Shown: positions 17,915 to 26,554 of the stretch, piece after piece
Position numbering within the stretch: position 1 is the first letter of the stretch
Layout of the letters: every line of letters begins with the position of its first letter
The notes under the pieces: generated by a model
The model's database searches: none
What the model was told of the DNA's origin: nothing
Seen by the model: the letters and a program-made list of their open reading frames with translations, nothing else
Source of the DNA: CALIZF01 sp046292445
GTDB lineage: Bacteria; Pseudomonadota; Alphaproteobacteria; Rhodobacterales; Rhodobacteraceae
DNA: 64,000 nucleotides
Reading direction: 5' to 3'
NCBI GenBank assembly: GCA_046292445.1
Contig: JBKBQT010000002.1
Coordinates: 62,001 to 126,000 of the forward strand
Program-made: the position numbers and the translations under genes

Positions 17915-18105
17915 GGGCGCGAAACCTCGGCGCAGGGGCGGGGAGCGCGTCGGGGCGCTCCGCCGCTCTGCAGGGGTTCGCACGTCCCGGCAACGGGATC
18001 GGCGGTTCGGCGCGGCATGGCATTCATGGGACCCCCCTCAGGATCACGCGCGGGTGGCGCAGGGACGTTGCGGGACGGGCACGGGTGTGCCGCCCCGGCC
18101 TCGCG

Positions 18106-19158
18106 TCAGGTCCGGGTCCGGTCCGGCCCGTCGTGCTCGACCTGGCCGGTTGCGTGGTCGATGATCCGGCCCGCGGCATCGGACGCGCGGCCGACGATCA
18201 CATCCGCGCAGTTCTTGCCATCCGTGACGAGGCCCGCGAGGTCGGATCCGGCGGACGCGATTTCGTCCCCGGCATCCTCGGCGGCCATCCGGAGGGCCGC
18301 GACGGCCCTGTCCCGCTCCTCGCGGAAAAGGCTTTGCGCATCGGCGAAAAGCTGGTCGCTGCTGGCGCCCATCGAGTCGTCCTCAAGCCTGCTGTGCGGC
18401 AGCAGGCCCCCGATGGCGGCGCCGAGGGCCATGGCGAGGGCGCCCGTGACCAGCGGCTGGTCGTCGAAGAACCCCGATGCGGCGCGCGACCCGCGCGCCA
18501 TCGCCCGTTCCGACGCCTCGCGCGCGTCATGGGCGGCCCGGCGGGCCGAGAGGACGCGGTTCTTCGCCTCGTCCGACAGGTCCTCGAGCCCTTCGGACAG
18601 CCAGTCCGAGGCATCCGATGCGGCATGCGACACCGCGTCGGCGGCCGCACCGGCGGCGCCGCGGACCTTGCCGACCAAGCCGTTCGCGGCATCCTGCGCC
18701 CCCGGTCGGTTCGCCGGCTGGTTCAAGGCCCGGCCACCGGTGCCCGCCTGCGCCGACGGGCGCGGATCGGCCGTTCTGCTGTCGCCGAACCAGTTCCGGT
18801 CCTGGGTGCCGACAGTATCGGGATGCGCCCCGCCGTAGGACATCGCCCTGTCGGCGCGCCGTCCGGGCGGCGTGCCCTCGGACCGGCGGCCGCTGCCTGC
18901 ACGGGTCCGGCCCTGGCCAAGGAACAGCCACGCAAGGCCGACCCCGACAACAACGACGGCCGCCGGGTTGCGGCCGACCGTCTGGGCGATCGCGCGGCCG
19001 ATCTCGCCGCCCTGATCGCGAACCATCGCGCCGATGTCGTTCGCGATGGCCTCGAGCGAGAACTTCTTTTGCAGCTCGTCGATCGAGCCGCGCATCTGTT
19101 GCCGCTGATCGGCGATCTCGCGTTCGATGTCGTCGGCTGTGCGGGTGTCACGCGTCAT
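18106..19158 (-). CDS. DUF3618 domain protein
   Basis: A 350-residue protein. The N-terminal RTADDIEREIADQRQQMRGSIDELQ is the DUF3618 signature, followed by a short hydrophobic segment (NPAAVVVVGVGLAWLFLG) that should anchor it in the inner membrane. The middle is low-complexity, rich in Gly, Ala, Asp and Arg, and the C-terminal part has long Ala-rich amphipathic helices with a second weak hydrophobic patch (LVTGALAMALGAAIGGLL). It is the last gene of a three-gene operon that resembles yqjD-yqjE plus a DUF3618 gene. The ATG overlaps the preceding gene by 11 bases and has AAGGA upstream. Confidence 0.8.
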   Translation of the reverse strand: MTRDTRTADDIEREIADQRQQMRGSIDELQKKFSLEAIANDIGAMVRDQGGEIGRAIAQTVGRNPAAVVVVGVGLAWLFLGQGRTRAGSGRRSEGTPPGRRADRAMSYGGAHPDTVGTQDRNWFGDSRTADPRPSAQAGTGGRALNQPANRPGAQDAANGLVGKVRGAAGAAADAVSHAASDASDWLSEGLEDLSDEAKNRVLSARRAAHDAREASERAMARGSRAASGFFDDQPLVTGALAMALGAAIGGLLPHSRLEDDSMGASSDQLFADAQSLFREERDRAVAALRMAAEDAGDEIASAGSDLAGLVTDGKNCADVIVGRASDAAGRIIDHATGQVEHDGPDRTRT

Positions 19159-19549
19159 TGAAGGATTCCTTGATGGCTGCCGCATCGCGCTGCACGCTGC
19201 GCGCGGCACGGGTCGGCACAAAGCCGATCTGGTTGAGGGCCGATCTGGCCGACCGGAAGATCAGGATGGCGATCAGCACAAGCGCCGCGCCGACGGCAAC
19301 GGCCGCCCAGGGCGGCGGCAATCCGGCCCGGACCGCCAACGCCACGAGCGAAGCGGCGAGGAGGTTGACCCCGCCGATGGCCAGGACAAGTGCGAGCGCC
19401 ATCGCGCCGAGCGCCGTCCCGGCCTTGCTCAGGCTGCCGGCGATCTCGACACGGGCAAGGTCCGCCTCGTTGCGCACGAGGCTTCCGACATTGCCGAGGA
19501 TGTCGGACATCATGTCGCCCGCGGATTTTGGTGCGTCGGCCGGCGTCAC
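19148..19549 (-). CDS. Phage-holin-family / YqjE-like membrane protein (DUF1469)
   Basis: A 133-residue inner-membrane protein with an N-terminal amphipathic helix (ILGNVGSLVRNEADLARVEI) and two adjacent transmembrane segments (LGAMALALVLAIGGVNLLAASLVALA and AAVAVGAALVLIAILIF, seen in pieces). This is the pattern of the group annotated phage holin family or YqjE; despite the name there is no phage here. Its GTG start overlaps the stop of the preceding gene as GTGA, so it is translationally coupled. A role in envelope stress adaptation is inferred from the operon and its promoter. Confidence 0.8.
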   Translation of the reverse strand: MTPADAPKSAGDMMSDILGNVGSLVRNEADLARVEIAGSLSKAGTALGAMALALVLAIGGVNLLAASLVALAVRAGLPPPWAAVAVGAALVLIAILIFRSARSALNQIGFVPTRAARSVQRDAAAIKESFNDA

Positions 19550-20067
19550 GGGGCTGCCCGCACGGCCTGTATGTTGGGGTTGCCCTCGTCCACGAACGCG
19601 CTGACCTGCGCCCTGCTGTCGCCGCGCGGGCTGGGTTTCGGGCGCGTTGTCGGGGCGCCGGTCGCCTTGGCGTAGCGGCTGACAACGAACCCGAGGATCG
19701 CGGCGCCGCCGAGGAACAGGACGGGGTGCTCGCGCGCGACCTTGCGCGCCATGTCGAGGATCTCGCCCAGGTCCTTGTCGCGGATCGCGTCGGATGCATC
19801 GGCGATGCTGCTGGCGATCGTCCCGAGCGTGCGTTCCTGGGCAGAGCCGCCCCGCAACTCTTCCGACGCGCGGCGCAGTGCATTCGCGACGTCCCTGACC
19901 TCGCCGGCCACGTCGGCCCTGGCGCCGGCCGCCTTTTCACGCACGCCGCTGATGGCCTGATCGAGTTTCTGGCTGGCGGCGTCCCTGATGTCGGATGCAA
20001 CGCTGCTGATCGTCGCGCCGGCCTCGTCGAGGGAAAGGTCGGTATCGGCCGTCTGTTCGGTGTTCAT
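19546..20067 (-). CDS. YqjD/ElaB-like (DUF883-type) membrane-anchored protein
   Basis: A 173-residue protein made of a long amphipathic, Ala/Asp/Arg-rich helix (residues about 15-100) followed by one C-terminal transmembrane segment after EHP (AREHPVLFLGGAAILGFVVS), as in ElaB/YqjD proteins, which bind ribosomes in stationary phase in enterobacteria. The tail beyond the membrane segment is longer than usual. The ATG at 20067 has AAAGGCG upstream. It is the first gene of the operon reading to 18106, and a perfect EcfG-type promoter lies about 105 bases upstream. Confidence 0.75.
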   Translation of the reverse strand: MNTEQTADTDLSLDEAGATISSVASDIRDAASQKLDQAISGVREKAAGARADVAGEVRDVANALRRASEELRGGSAQERTLGTIASSIADASDAIRDKDLGEILDMARKVAREHPVLFLGGAAILGFVVSRYAKATGAPTTRPKPSPRGDSRAQVSAFVDEGNPNIQAVRAAP

Positions 20068-20169
20068 CGGTTCGCCTTTGTGAAGGGAAGAGAGGCTGCG
20101 CCACTGACCCAAGGCAGCCTTGCCGCCGCGGGATGCGCTTTCCCGAGGCGTCACCGCCCCTGCCATCAC

Positions 20170-20194
20170 AACGCCGGCGCGGTCCTATCGTTCC
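20170..20194 (-). promoter_or_regulatory. EcfG-type promoter GGAAC-N16-CGTT
   Basis: On the minus strand GGAAC (20194-20190) is followed after 16 bases by CGTT (20173-20170). This is the general stress sigma factor motif of alphaproteobacteria. It is placed about 105 bases before the start of the YqjD/YqjE/DUF3618 operon. Confidence 0.75.
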
Positions 20195-20413
20195 ATCGGT
20201 CGATCGACGCGAACGGCGATGGCGCCGCCGGGGAGGCTCGGGCCGGACCGGGACCGCGGGCATGCTGCCGGGCTCAGGCCCCGGCGCCCGACGGCCGCGA
20301 GCCGCGAAGGCGCTTCGACAACCGGCGCGGGGCCTGCCTGTTTCGTGTCAGGCGGCGGCCCTGTTTCGCATCCGGCCGCACGCAAGGCCGTGTCCGCGAT
20401 CCCGGCCGGCGCG

Positions 20414-20439
20414 GGAACGAAACACCGGGACCGGGCGTT
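20414..20439 (+). promoter_or_regulatory. EcfG-type promoter GGAAC-N17-CGTT
   Basis: GGAAC at 20414-20418 and CGTT at 20436-20439, 17 bases apart. The element reads toward the PRC-barrel gene, whose ATG is 65 bases downstream. Confidence 0.75.
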
Positions 20440-20504
20440 GTTTCCCTGTTGGGCAGGCAAGCGGCCGACTTTCGGTCCGCCCTGCGCCCAAGGAGGATTT
20501 CTGC

Positions 20505-21494
20505 ATGAAGACGCTTCTTACCACCACGGCCCTTGTGGTCGCCTGCGCCCTTCCGACGCTGACGTTTGCGCAGACCAAGCAAGCGGCCCCGATGGCGCAA
20601 GGGATGCACGGCGGTGCATCGATGCCCGGGTTTCTTGCCATGCGCGGCGGGTCCGACGTCCATGTTTCGGACTTGATGGGCAAGGAAGTCTACGCGCGCC
20701 GCGATGGCGGCGCCTTGACCGGCACCGCGGCCACAACCGGCGGCGGGACGGCATCCGGGCAGGTGACCGCAGGTTCGGGCACTGCCGCCTCCCCGACCAT
20801 GGGCACCGACGGAATGCACGGCATGATGGCGACCATGAACCGCGCCGACCTTGACGCGATGGACAACATCGGGCGCATCACCGATGTCGTCCTGTCGAGC
20901 GACGGGCAGCTCCGCGCGCTCGTGATCGGCATCGGCGGGTTTCTCGGCATCGGCGCGCGCGATGTTGCGGTCACCATGGATCAGGTCGCCTTTGCAACCG
21001 ACCGCGAGGACCGGGCCGAGACCTATGTCATCGTGAACATGGGGGCCGACATGCTGCGGGAATCGCCGGTCTACGACCGCACGTCGAAGATGGACGACCA
21101 GGCCAACCACGCCGACCGCACGCAGGCGGGCCATGCGGCGACCGGCGGGCTGTCCGACCGGACCGCCTTCGCGGCCCCCGACGTCCGGCGCGACGGCTAT
21201 GACCGCGTTGCGGTCACCGAAGTGTCGTCCGACATGCTTCTCGGCAAGTCCGTCTATGGCGTGAACGACAAGTCGGTCGGCAAGATCGACAACCTGATCC
21301 TCGACGACAAGGGTGCGATCACCAATGTCATCATCGACTTTGGCGGCTTCCTCGGGATCGGCACCAGCCAGGTCAGCGTCGGGTTCGACGAGCTGACCAT
21401 CCTTGCCAACAGCGGCCGGGCCGATGTGCGCGTCTATGTCGATGCGACCAAGGAACAGGTTCAGGCGCAGCCGCGTTACCGCGCGTCGAACTGA
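20505..21494 (+). CDS. Secreted protein with two PRC-barrel domains
   Basis: A 329-residue protein with a signal peptide (MKTLLTTTALVVACALPTL, cleavage after TFA). Two PRC-barrel modules follow a short Met/Gly/His-rich stretch. The first (about residues 120-180) has NIGRITDVVLSSDGQLRALV and GGFLGIGARDVAV; the second (about 245-315) has SVGKIDNLILDDKGAITNVI and GGFLGIGTSQVSV. Its function is unknown; periplasmic PRC-barrel proteins often go with stress and envelope genes. A textbook AAGGAGGA at 20490-20497 fixes the start. An EcfG-type promoter lies 65 bases upstream. Confidence 0.85.
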   Translation: MKTLLTTTALVVACALPTLTFAQTKQAAPMAQGMHGGASMPGFLAMRGGSDVHVSDLMGKEVYARRDGGALTGTAATTGGGTASGQVTAGSGTAASPTMGTDGMHGMMATMNRADLDAMDNIGRITDVVLSSDGQLRALVIGIGGFLGIGARDVAVTMDQVAFATDREDRAETYVIVNMGADMLRESPVYDRTSKMDDQANHADRTQAGHAATGGLSDRTAFAAPDVRRDGYDRVAVTEVSSDMLLGKSVYGVNDKSVGKIDNLILDDKGAITNVIIDFGGFLGIGTSQVSVGFDELTILANSGRADVRVYVDATKEQVQAQPRYRASN

Positions 21495-21518
21495 GCGCTT
21501 CGGAACCGGATTGAAAAA

Positions 21519-21546
21519 GGGGCCGCGCAGTTCGCTGCGCGGCCCC
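21519..21546. terminator. Rho-independent terminator with TTCG loop between convergent PRC-barrel genes
   Basis: A perfect 12-bp stem (GGGGCCGCGCAG with its complement) closed by a TTCG tetraloop. Five A precede it on the plus strand, which gives a T tract for the minus-strand gene ending at 21570. It may also stop plus-strand transcription. Confidence 0.85.
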
Positions 21547-21569
21547 CGGCTCTTGCGCGTCGCTTCGGA

Positions 21570-21932
21570 TCAGCCGGTGTGGTGCGGCATCGACTTGAGC
21601 TTGTCCTTGGTCGTGTCGAGATGGACGCGCACGCGCGATCCGCCGGTTTCGCGCAGCACGGTCAACTGGCTGAACGGCAGCAGCACGGAATGCGCCCCCA
21701 TGCCGAGAAACCCGCCGACGTCGATCACGGCCTCGGTGATCTTGCCGTCGGTCCCGACCTTGAGCGCGCTGATCGACCCGATGGTTTCATCGTCGCGGCC
21801 ATAGACGGTCGCGCTTTCGACATCGGCGGTCGTCAGGTCATGCATCTCGGCCCGGTCATAGCCTGTGCGGACGAACCCGTAGGCGCCGCCGCCGCCGGCG
21901 CCGCTGCCCGGCAATGTTGTCGGATGTGTCAT
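21570..21932 (-). CDS. Cytoplasmic PRC-barrel domain protein
   Basis: A 120-residue protein with one PRC-barrel: VESATVYGRDDETIGSISAL, AVIDVGGFLGMGAHSVLLPF and a last strand SRVRVHLDTTKDKLKSM. The N-terminus is Gly-rich with no signal peptide, so unlike its secreted neighbour it should act in the cytoplasm. The ATG at 21932 follows GGGAGACC. Its probable promoter is the EcfG-type element about 145 bases upstream, inside the gap before the esterase gene. It is convergent with the other PRC-barrel gene, sharing a terminator. Confidence 0.82.
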   Translation of the reverse strand: MTHPTTLPGSGAGGGGAYGFVRTGYDRAEMHDLTTADVESATVYGRDDETIGSISALKVGTDGKITEAVIDVGGFLGMGAHSVLLPFSQLTVLRETGGSRVRVHLDTTKDKLKSMPHHTG

Positions 21933-22077
21933 CTTGGTCTCCCTGACCCCGAACGCCGGGGTCGCTGGTGCAGGGGCCCCCTGCAGGGTTGCGGCCGAAC
22001 CCGGATCTGCGCGCCGGACCGCCCGGCGCAACCGCGACGGACGGGCCTGCGGCATGCCCCGGCAGCCACGGTATCTG

Positions 22078-22103
22078 AACGCCCGAGGCGGGCGGGGCGT
22101 TCC
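22078..22103 (-). promoter_or_regulatory. EcfG-type promoter GGAAC-N17-CGTT
   Basis: On the minus strand GGAAC (22103-22099) and CGTT (22081-22078) are 17 bases apart. The element points at the cytoplasmic PRC-barrel gene and lies just behind the end of the esterase gene. Confidence 0.7.
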
Positions 22104-22111
22104 GGCGGCGG

Positions 22112-23263
22112 TCACTTTCGGGCGGCGTTCGCGAGAAAAAACCTTACCATCTGGGCCGATGCGTCAGGGCCCTTGGGATCGGTGAACGATCCCGCCGCCC
22201 GCCCCCCCGACCATGCATGCCCGCCCCCCCGGAGCATCCACAGTTCCACAAGGACCGCGTCATCCGGGCCGGCATAGTCGGTCCGCACATAGCCGCGCCC
22301 GCGCACCGACCGCGCGGCGCAGCGCACCGGCACGGCCGTGCCGCCGACTGCGGCCGCGACGATCATTGCCGCATTGGACGGATGGACCGTGGTATCGGCA
22401 TCGCCCTGAAACACGATCCGCCGCGCTGCCGGTATGGGGGCAGCGCCCGCCGGTGCGGCGCCGTCGGGCGTGCCGCCCCGGCGCATGGCGGCGGTAGCCG
22501 TCAGCACATTGTGCGCCGCGCCGCGCACGAGCCCCGAGTGGATCCCCGCCGCCGCAAACACATCGGGATAGGTGTCGGCAAGGATGGCGGCCATCGCGCC
22601 GCCGGCCGACAGCCCGGCGACGAAGACGTTCCCGCGGCCGATCCGGTATTCCGTCGCGACCTTGCGGGCGAGCGAGGCGAGGATCGCCGGCTCGCCCCCG
22701 CCGCGGGCCTGGTTGCCGGGCTTGAACCATGCCCAGCAGGACAGGGCATTGCCCTGCCGTGACTGCGCCGGATAGGCGATGGCAAGGCCATGCCTTTCGG
22801 CCAGCCCGTTCATGTGGGTGCCGACGGCAAAATCATCGGGCGTCTGGTTGCATCCGTGCAGCATCACGATCAGGCCGCGGGGCCGTGTCGGCTGGCTGGC
22901 CGGAACATAAAGCTTGTAGGCGCGCGATCCGGCAACGCTGCGGTGCGTGCGGGCAAGATACTGCGCCCCCGCCGGGATGCGCGGGGCCACTGCGCGCCCT
23001 GGCTGCGCGGATGCCATGCCCGGGATCATCCCCTGGGCCGCGCGCAGGTTGCGCAGCACGGCGCCGAGCGTCTGGCCGACCTTGGGCGCCCGGGCCTTAC
23101 GCACCCGCGCCGCCTTCGGCTTGGCTGCCGCGAACGGCGCAAGCGCGGATCGAACCATGAGGCCGGTCATCGACGCCCCGAGCGACCGGGTCGCCCGCGT
23201 CATTCCGGCCGGGCGCATCATGCGGGTTGCGCGGCGCAGGGCGGCAGTCAAGCTTCGTGTCAT
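22112..23263 (-). CDS. PHB-depolymerase-family esterase
   Basis: A 383-residue alpha/beta hydrolase of the PHB depolymerase/feruloyl-esterase-like group. After about 110 basic, Ala-rich residues of no clear fold come the oxyanion motif LIVMLHGCNQTPDDFA, the nucleophile elbow VFAGLSAGGAMAA, the acid region GDADTTVHPSN and the catalytic histidine GGGHAWSGG. The N-terminus (MTRSLTAALRRATRMMRP) is basic and not a clean signal peptide, so the protein may act inside the cell on polyhydroxyalkanoate or another polyester. A near-consensus EcfG element (GCAAC-N16-CGTT, 23340-23364) lies about 75 bases upstream. Confidence 0.85.
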   Translation of the reverse strand: MTRSLTAALRRATRMMRPAGMTRATRSLGASMTGLMVRSALAPFAAAKPKAARVRKARAPKVGQTLGAVLRNLRAAQGMIPGMASAQPGRAVAPRIPAGAQYLARTHRSVAGSRAYKLYVPASQPTRPRGLIVMLHGCNQTPDDFAVGTHMNGLAERHGLAIAYPAQSRQGNALSCWAWFKPGNQARGGGEPAILASLARKVATEYRIGRGNVFVAGLSAGGAMAAILADTYPDVFAAAGIHSGLVRGAAHNVLTATAAMRRGGTPDGAAPAGAAPIPAARRIVFQGDADTTVHPSNAAMIVAAAVGGTAVPVRCAARSVRGRGYVRTDYAGPDDAVLVELWMLRGGGHAWSGGRAAGSFTDPKGPDASAQMVRFFLANAARK

Positions 23264-23433
23264 CGGCTGTTCCTTTGTTCATGGCGCCCGTCGATGCCGC
23301 GGCGAGGGGCCCGGCGCCGGCAGATGCGATCCACCATTGAACGCCGCGCGGCGCCGCGCGTTGCAACCTGCGCTTGGATCAGGGTGCGAATGCCGCAACG
23401 GAACAGGGTCGCGGCCCGACCGTGGCCGCCGCG

Positions 23434-25881
23434 TCACCCGCCGGGCGCATCGGCCGCAAGCGACAGCCGGACAAGCGCCGGCAGCGACGCCGCCCCGGTC
23501 TTGCGCATCACGGATGCCCGGTGGTTTTCCACCGTGCGCTGGTTGATCCCGAGGTCGTGGGCGATGATCTTGTTCGGCTGGCCGGCCAGCACCCTTTCCA
23601 GCACCGCGCGTTCGCGCGCCGTCAGGTCGGCGAACCGCTGCTGCGCCGCTTTGCGCGCACCGGAAGGCGGGGGGACGGCATCGGCGCCCTTCGGCGTCTT
23701 GCGGATGCCGGTCAGCGGTTCGGCGTCGCTGGCCGGTTTCTCGATCAGGTCGGACGCCCCGGCCTCGAGCGCGGCGACCGCGGTGGCCGCGTCGCCATGG
23801 CCGGTCAGTATGATCGCAGGCAGCCGCGAGCCTTCGGACCGCAACAGGGTGATGAGGTCCACCCCGACCATGCCGGGCAGCAGATGGTCCACCAGCAGGA
23901 CGGCGTTGCCGCCGGGTCGCGGGGCGGCAAGGACATCCTCAGCCGAGCCGTGGATCGCGACCATCCAGCCCTCGGCCTCGAACAGCCGCGCCCCCCTGGA
24001 TGACCGCCGTTGCGGCGCCAGCAGCTTGTGCAGCAGCGCCATCGACTGCAACGGGTGCCGCAGATCGTGGCCGGCCGAGGCGAGACAGCGCGACTTGGCC
24101 CTGGACGCGCGGCCGGATTCGCGCAGGGCGGCCGACAGCGCAGCACTGTCGCGCTTGTGGTCCGTGATGTCGGCATAGGTCACGACGACGCCCTCGATCC
24201 GCCCGCCCTCGCCGCGACAGGGCTGGATTCGGCGCTGGAACCACGCGCCATCGGCCCCTGCCGTCTCTTGTTCGTCGGGCGCGCCGGATGCGAGCACCTT
24301 GCGGGCAGCGGCGATCAGGTCGGGTTCCTTCGACACCGCCGCAAGGCCGGCCAGCGGGCGGCCGACGTCGGTCGGGATGACATGAAAGACCGCCCGTGCC
24401 GCCGGCGTGAAGAACCGGATGTTCATTTCGGCGTCGAGGAACAGTGTCGCGACATCGGTGCTGAAAAGCACGTCCTGCAGGTCGTTTGCCGTGGTGCGGT
24501 GCCGCTCGAGCGTTTCCTGCAACTGTCTGTTGAGCACCGTCAGCTCTTCGTTGAGCGACCGGAGCTTTTCCTTGGATGCCAGCAGTTCCTTGGTGGTGGA
24601 CCGGATTTTCTCCTTGAGCGACAGGGCCGCGGCCGCGTCGGCACCATGGGCCTCGACCGCGCGCGCCAGATCGCGCAGGGCATCCGACAGGTCGCTGCGC
24701 GCGGCCTCGAGGTCAGCCTCGCGATCGCCGGTGCGCCGATCCCGGCCGCCTGCCTTTTCTGTGCCGCCGGATTGCGCGGCAGTGCGCGGCCTGTCGACGA
24801 AACAGGCCAGCAACAGGGTTTCCGACCCCGCCGCGACGGCGTGCAGGGCAATGTCATAGCTGATGCTGCCGTCGATGCGCCCGCCCGGAATGGTCACACG
24901 GGGGTTGGCGGCGGTGCAGGATCCGGCGGCGGCGCGGAACCGCGCGCGCAGCCTCTCGGGCAGCATGTCCAGGATCCCGGCCTCGGGGTGGCCCCGGGCG
25001 ATCTTGAGGTATTTCTCGGTCGGGCCGAGCAGGTGGAGGGCTTCGAGGCGGCTGTTGATCAGCACGGCCGCCGGCGCATAGGTGTCCGTCACGATGCGGC
25101 GGCACAGGTCTGCCAGCGCGCCGGGCCGCGTGGGTGACGGGTCGGACGCCGTTGCCGCCGCCGCGCGCTTGTCGATCGCGAAATGCGGGTCGGACGGCTG
25201 TTCGCCCGCAAGGGACAAAAGGTCATCATGGATCGATCCGGCCGCACCGGCCGGATCCTGTGCCGCTGTCTTGCCGGCCCGCGGCGGAGCCGGCAGCGCC
25301 GCGTCCAGCAGCCCCGCGAGCGCCGCGACCATCTGCCCCGTGCGCAGGGTTCGCGCCACACGGCCGGTCCGGATCGCGCTTTGCGGCATGCCGGCAAAGC
25401 GTGCCTCGGCGGGGTTCTGCGCGATGACAAGGCCACCGGCCGCGGCGAAATCGGCCAGCCCGAGGCTGCCGTCGGTTCCGGTGCCCGACAGCACGATGCA
25501 TGCCATCGGTGCCGCCTTGTCCGCCGCAAGCGATCGCAGCAACACATCGAACGGCAGCCGCGCCGCCAAGCCGCCCCGCGGTTCGGCAAGGTGCAGGACA
25601 CCCCGCCCGACGGTGAGGACCATGCCGGGCGGGATGACATGAACGAAACCCGGCTGCAGCGCCATTCCGCCCGATGCCTCGACGACCCTGAGCCGGGTGT
25701 GCTGCGCAAGCAGGTCCACCAACATGCTGTCATGCGACGGATCGAGGTGCAGGTTCAGGATGAACGCGGCCCGGGATGTGGCCGGCAAGTCGCCGAGCAA
25801 GGCGCGGCAGGCCTCGAGCCCCCCGGCGGACGCGCCGATGGCAATGACTGCAGGTCCCTTGGGCGCCTCGCCGTACGACAC
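23434..25881 (-). CDS. CheB-type methylesterase / PAS / partial kinase / receiver / LuxR hybrid regulator
   Basis: About 815 residues. Residues 10-190 form a CheB methylesterase domain with IGASAGG, an HLDPSHDS histidine and LSGTGTDGS. A PAS-like stretch (AAVLINSRLEALHLLGPTEKYL) follows where CheB-CheR proteins normally carry the CheR methyltransferase, which is absent. A coiled coil (EKLRSLNEELTVLNRQLQ) leads to a second PAS, then a kinase H-box (SAGHDLRHPLQSMALLH). This runs straight into the middle of a receiver (LLVDHLLPGM, ILTGHGD, IEKPA) with no ATPase domain and no first acidic strand. A LuxR-type helix-turn-helix ends the protein. GTG at 25881 has GGAG upstream; a TTG at 25893 is possible. 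Confidence 0.8.
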   Translation of the reverse strand: MSYGEAPKGPAVIAIGASAGGLEACRALLGDLPATSRAAFILNLHLDPSHDSMLVDLLAQHTRLRVVEASGGMALQPGFVHVIPPGMVLTVGRGVLHLAEPRGGLAARLPFDVLLRSLAADKAAPMACIVLSGTGTDGSLGLADFAAAGGLVIAQNPAEARFAGMPQSAIRTGRVARTLRTGQMVAALAGLLDAALPAPPRAGKTAAQDPAGAAGSIHDDLLSLAGEQPSDPHFAIDKRAAAATASDPSPTRPGALADLCRRIVTDTYAPAAVLINSRLEALHLLGPTEKYLKIARGHPEAGILDMLPERLRARFRAAAGSCTAANPRVTIPGGRIDGSISYDIALHAVAAGSETLLLACFVDRPRTAAQSGGTEKAGGRDRRTGDREADLEAARSDLSDALRDLARAVEAHGADAAAALSLKEKIRSTTKELLASKEKLRSLNEELTVLNRQLQETLERHRTTANDLQDVLFSTDVATLFLDAEMNIRFFTPAARAVFHVIPTDVGRPLAGLAAVSKEPDLIAAARKVLASGAPDEQETAGADGAWFQRRIQPCRGEGGRIEGVVVTYADITDHKRDSAALSAALRESGRASRAKSRCLASAGHDLRHPLQSMALLHKLLAPQRRSSRGARLFEAEGWMVAIHGSAEDVLAAPRPGGNAVLLVDHLLPGMVGVDLITLLRSEGSRLPAIILTGHGDAATAVAALEAGASDLIEKPASDAEPLTGIRKTPKGADAVPPPSGARKAAQQRFADLTARERAVLERVLAGQPNKIIAHDLGINQRTVENHRASVMRKTGAASLPALVRLSLAADAPGG

Positions 25882-26450
25882 CGCATGCTCCAAATCGTGG
25901 CCGAATGACGCATCGGCCCGTCCGGCGTTGCAGGCGCGGTCCTACACCATCGTGCCGGGCGGTTCCTGCCGCAGGTTAATTCCCGTCGGTCCGGGGAAAG
26001 CGCTGCGCAGATCCATCGCTACCGGCCGGCGAACCTCCGCCATGAGCAGATTCCGCCCCTGGCGCGATCTGATGCGAACCCCCAACGCAGCGCGTCGGGC
26101 CGTGAGACGCCCGGACCGCCGCTGCCCGCAGCCGCCGCCAGAACACCCACGGCGTGAGTATATTCCGACGCTACCGCGCAGCTGGGCCCCGGCATAGCGT
26201 TGCGTGGTAGCCAGTGAGTAACGAGTAACGGCCGGAGGGTCGGATCGTCGGTCTAGCGCAGGGGACCCTGTCCCTCGTCCCCTCGCGCGGTCCGGCGAAG
26301 CCCCAACCCGACCCTCCGGTCGCTTTGCAGATCGCTCGCAGGCCCGAATGCGGCGCGGTGACGGAACCACAACCGTTTCACCCGCCGATCACGGCGACAG
26401 CAATGTCCCGGTCGCGCGCTTCAATCTGCCCAGTCCACAAGGGGACCATC
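25882..26450. other. Long intergenic region, with a structured element
   Basis: About 570 bases between the hybrid regulator (minus) and the first mini-protein gene (plus), without a supported reading frame. Composition is a little less GC-rich than the coding parts. The only clear structure is the nested hairpin at 26232-26319. No perfect EcfG-type promoter is present for either direction. Confidence 0.5.
26232..26319. ncRNA. Candidate structured RNA or regulatory hairpin
   Basis: CCGGAGGGTCGG at 26232-26243 pairs perfectly with CCGACCCTCCGG at 26308-26319. Inside lies a second stem, AGGGGAC with GTCCCCT (about 26259-26283). The two nested stems span 88 bases in a gene-free region. It could be a small RNA, a leader element or a DNA site; direction is unknown. 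Confidence 0.35.
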
Positions 26451-26525
26451 ATGTCACAGATCATCTACATCGTCGGGGCGATCGTCATCGTCCTGGCATT
26501 GCTCAGTTTTGTCGGCATGCGCTGA
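26451..26525 (+). CDS. 24-residue membrane mini-protein
   Basis: A 24-codon frame behind a good AAGGGG ribosome site (26439-26444). The product begins MSQIIYIV, is almost wholly hydrophobic (one transmembrane helix) and ends FVGMR. Nothing else is coded in it. It lies 29 bases before a membrane protein gene in the same direction, in a probable operon that continues to the DUF892 gene. The strong ribosome site, the single-helix product and the company of stress-type genes support it as real; the function is unknown. Confidence 0.65.
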   Translation: MSQIIYIVGAIVIVLALLSFVGMR

Positions 26526-26554
26526 CCGCGCGCCGCAGCCAGAGGATTGTTCCC

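Larger units (their letters stand above)
20068..20504. other. Divergent intergenic region with two EcfG-type promoters
   Basis: About 440 bases between the YqjD-like operon (minus) and the PRC-barrel gene (plus). It holds one perfect GGAAC-N16/17-CGTT element for each direction, listed separately, and no supported gene. Confidence 0.6.

Noticed and set aside
19148..19549. Possible prophage remnant because of the holin-family name
   Set aside because: No other phage gene is near. The gene belongs to a YqjD/YqjE-like chromosomal operon with an EcfG promoter.
26340..26450. EcfG promoter before the mini-protein operon
   Set aside because: GGAAC is present in GACGGAACCACAACCG, but the CGTT lies only six bases away, far from the 16-17 base spacing. 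I do not call it.
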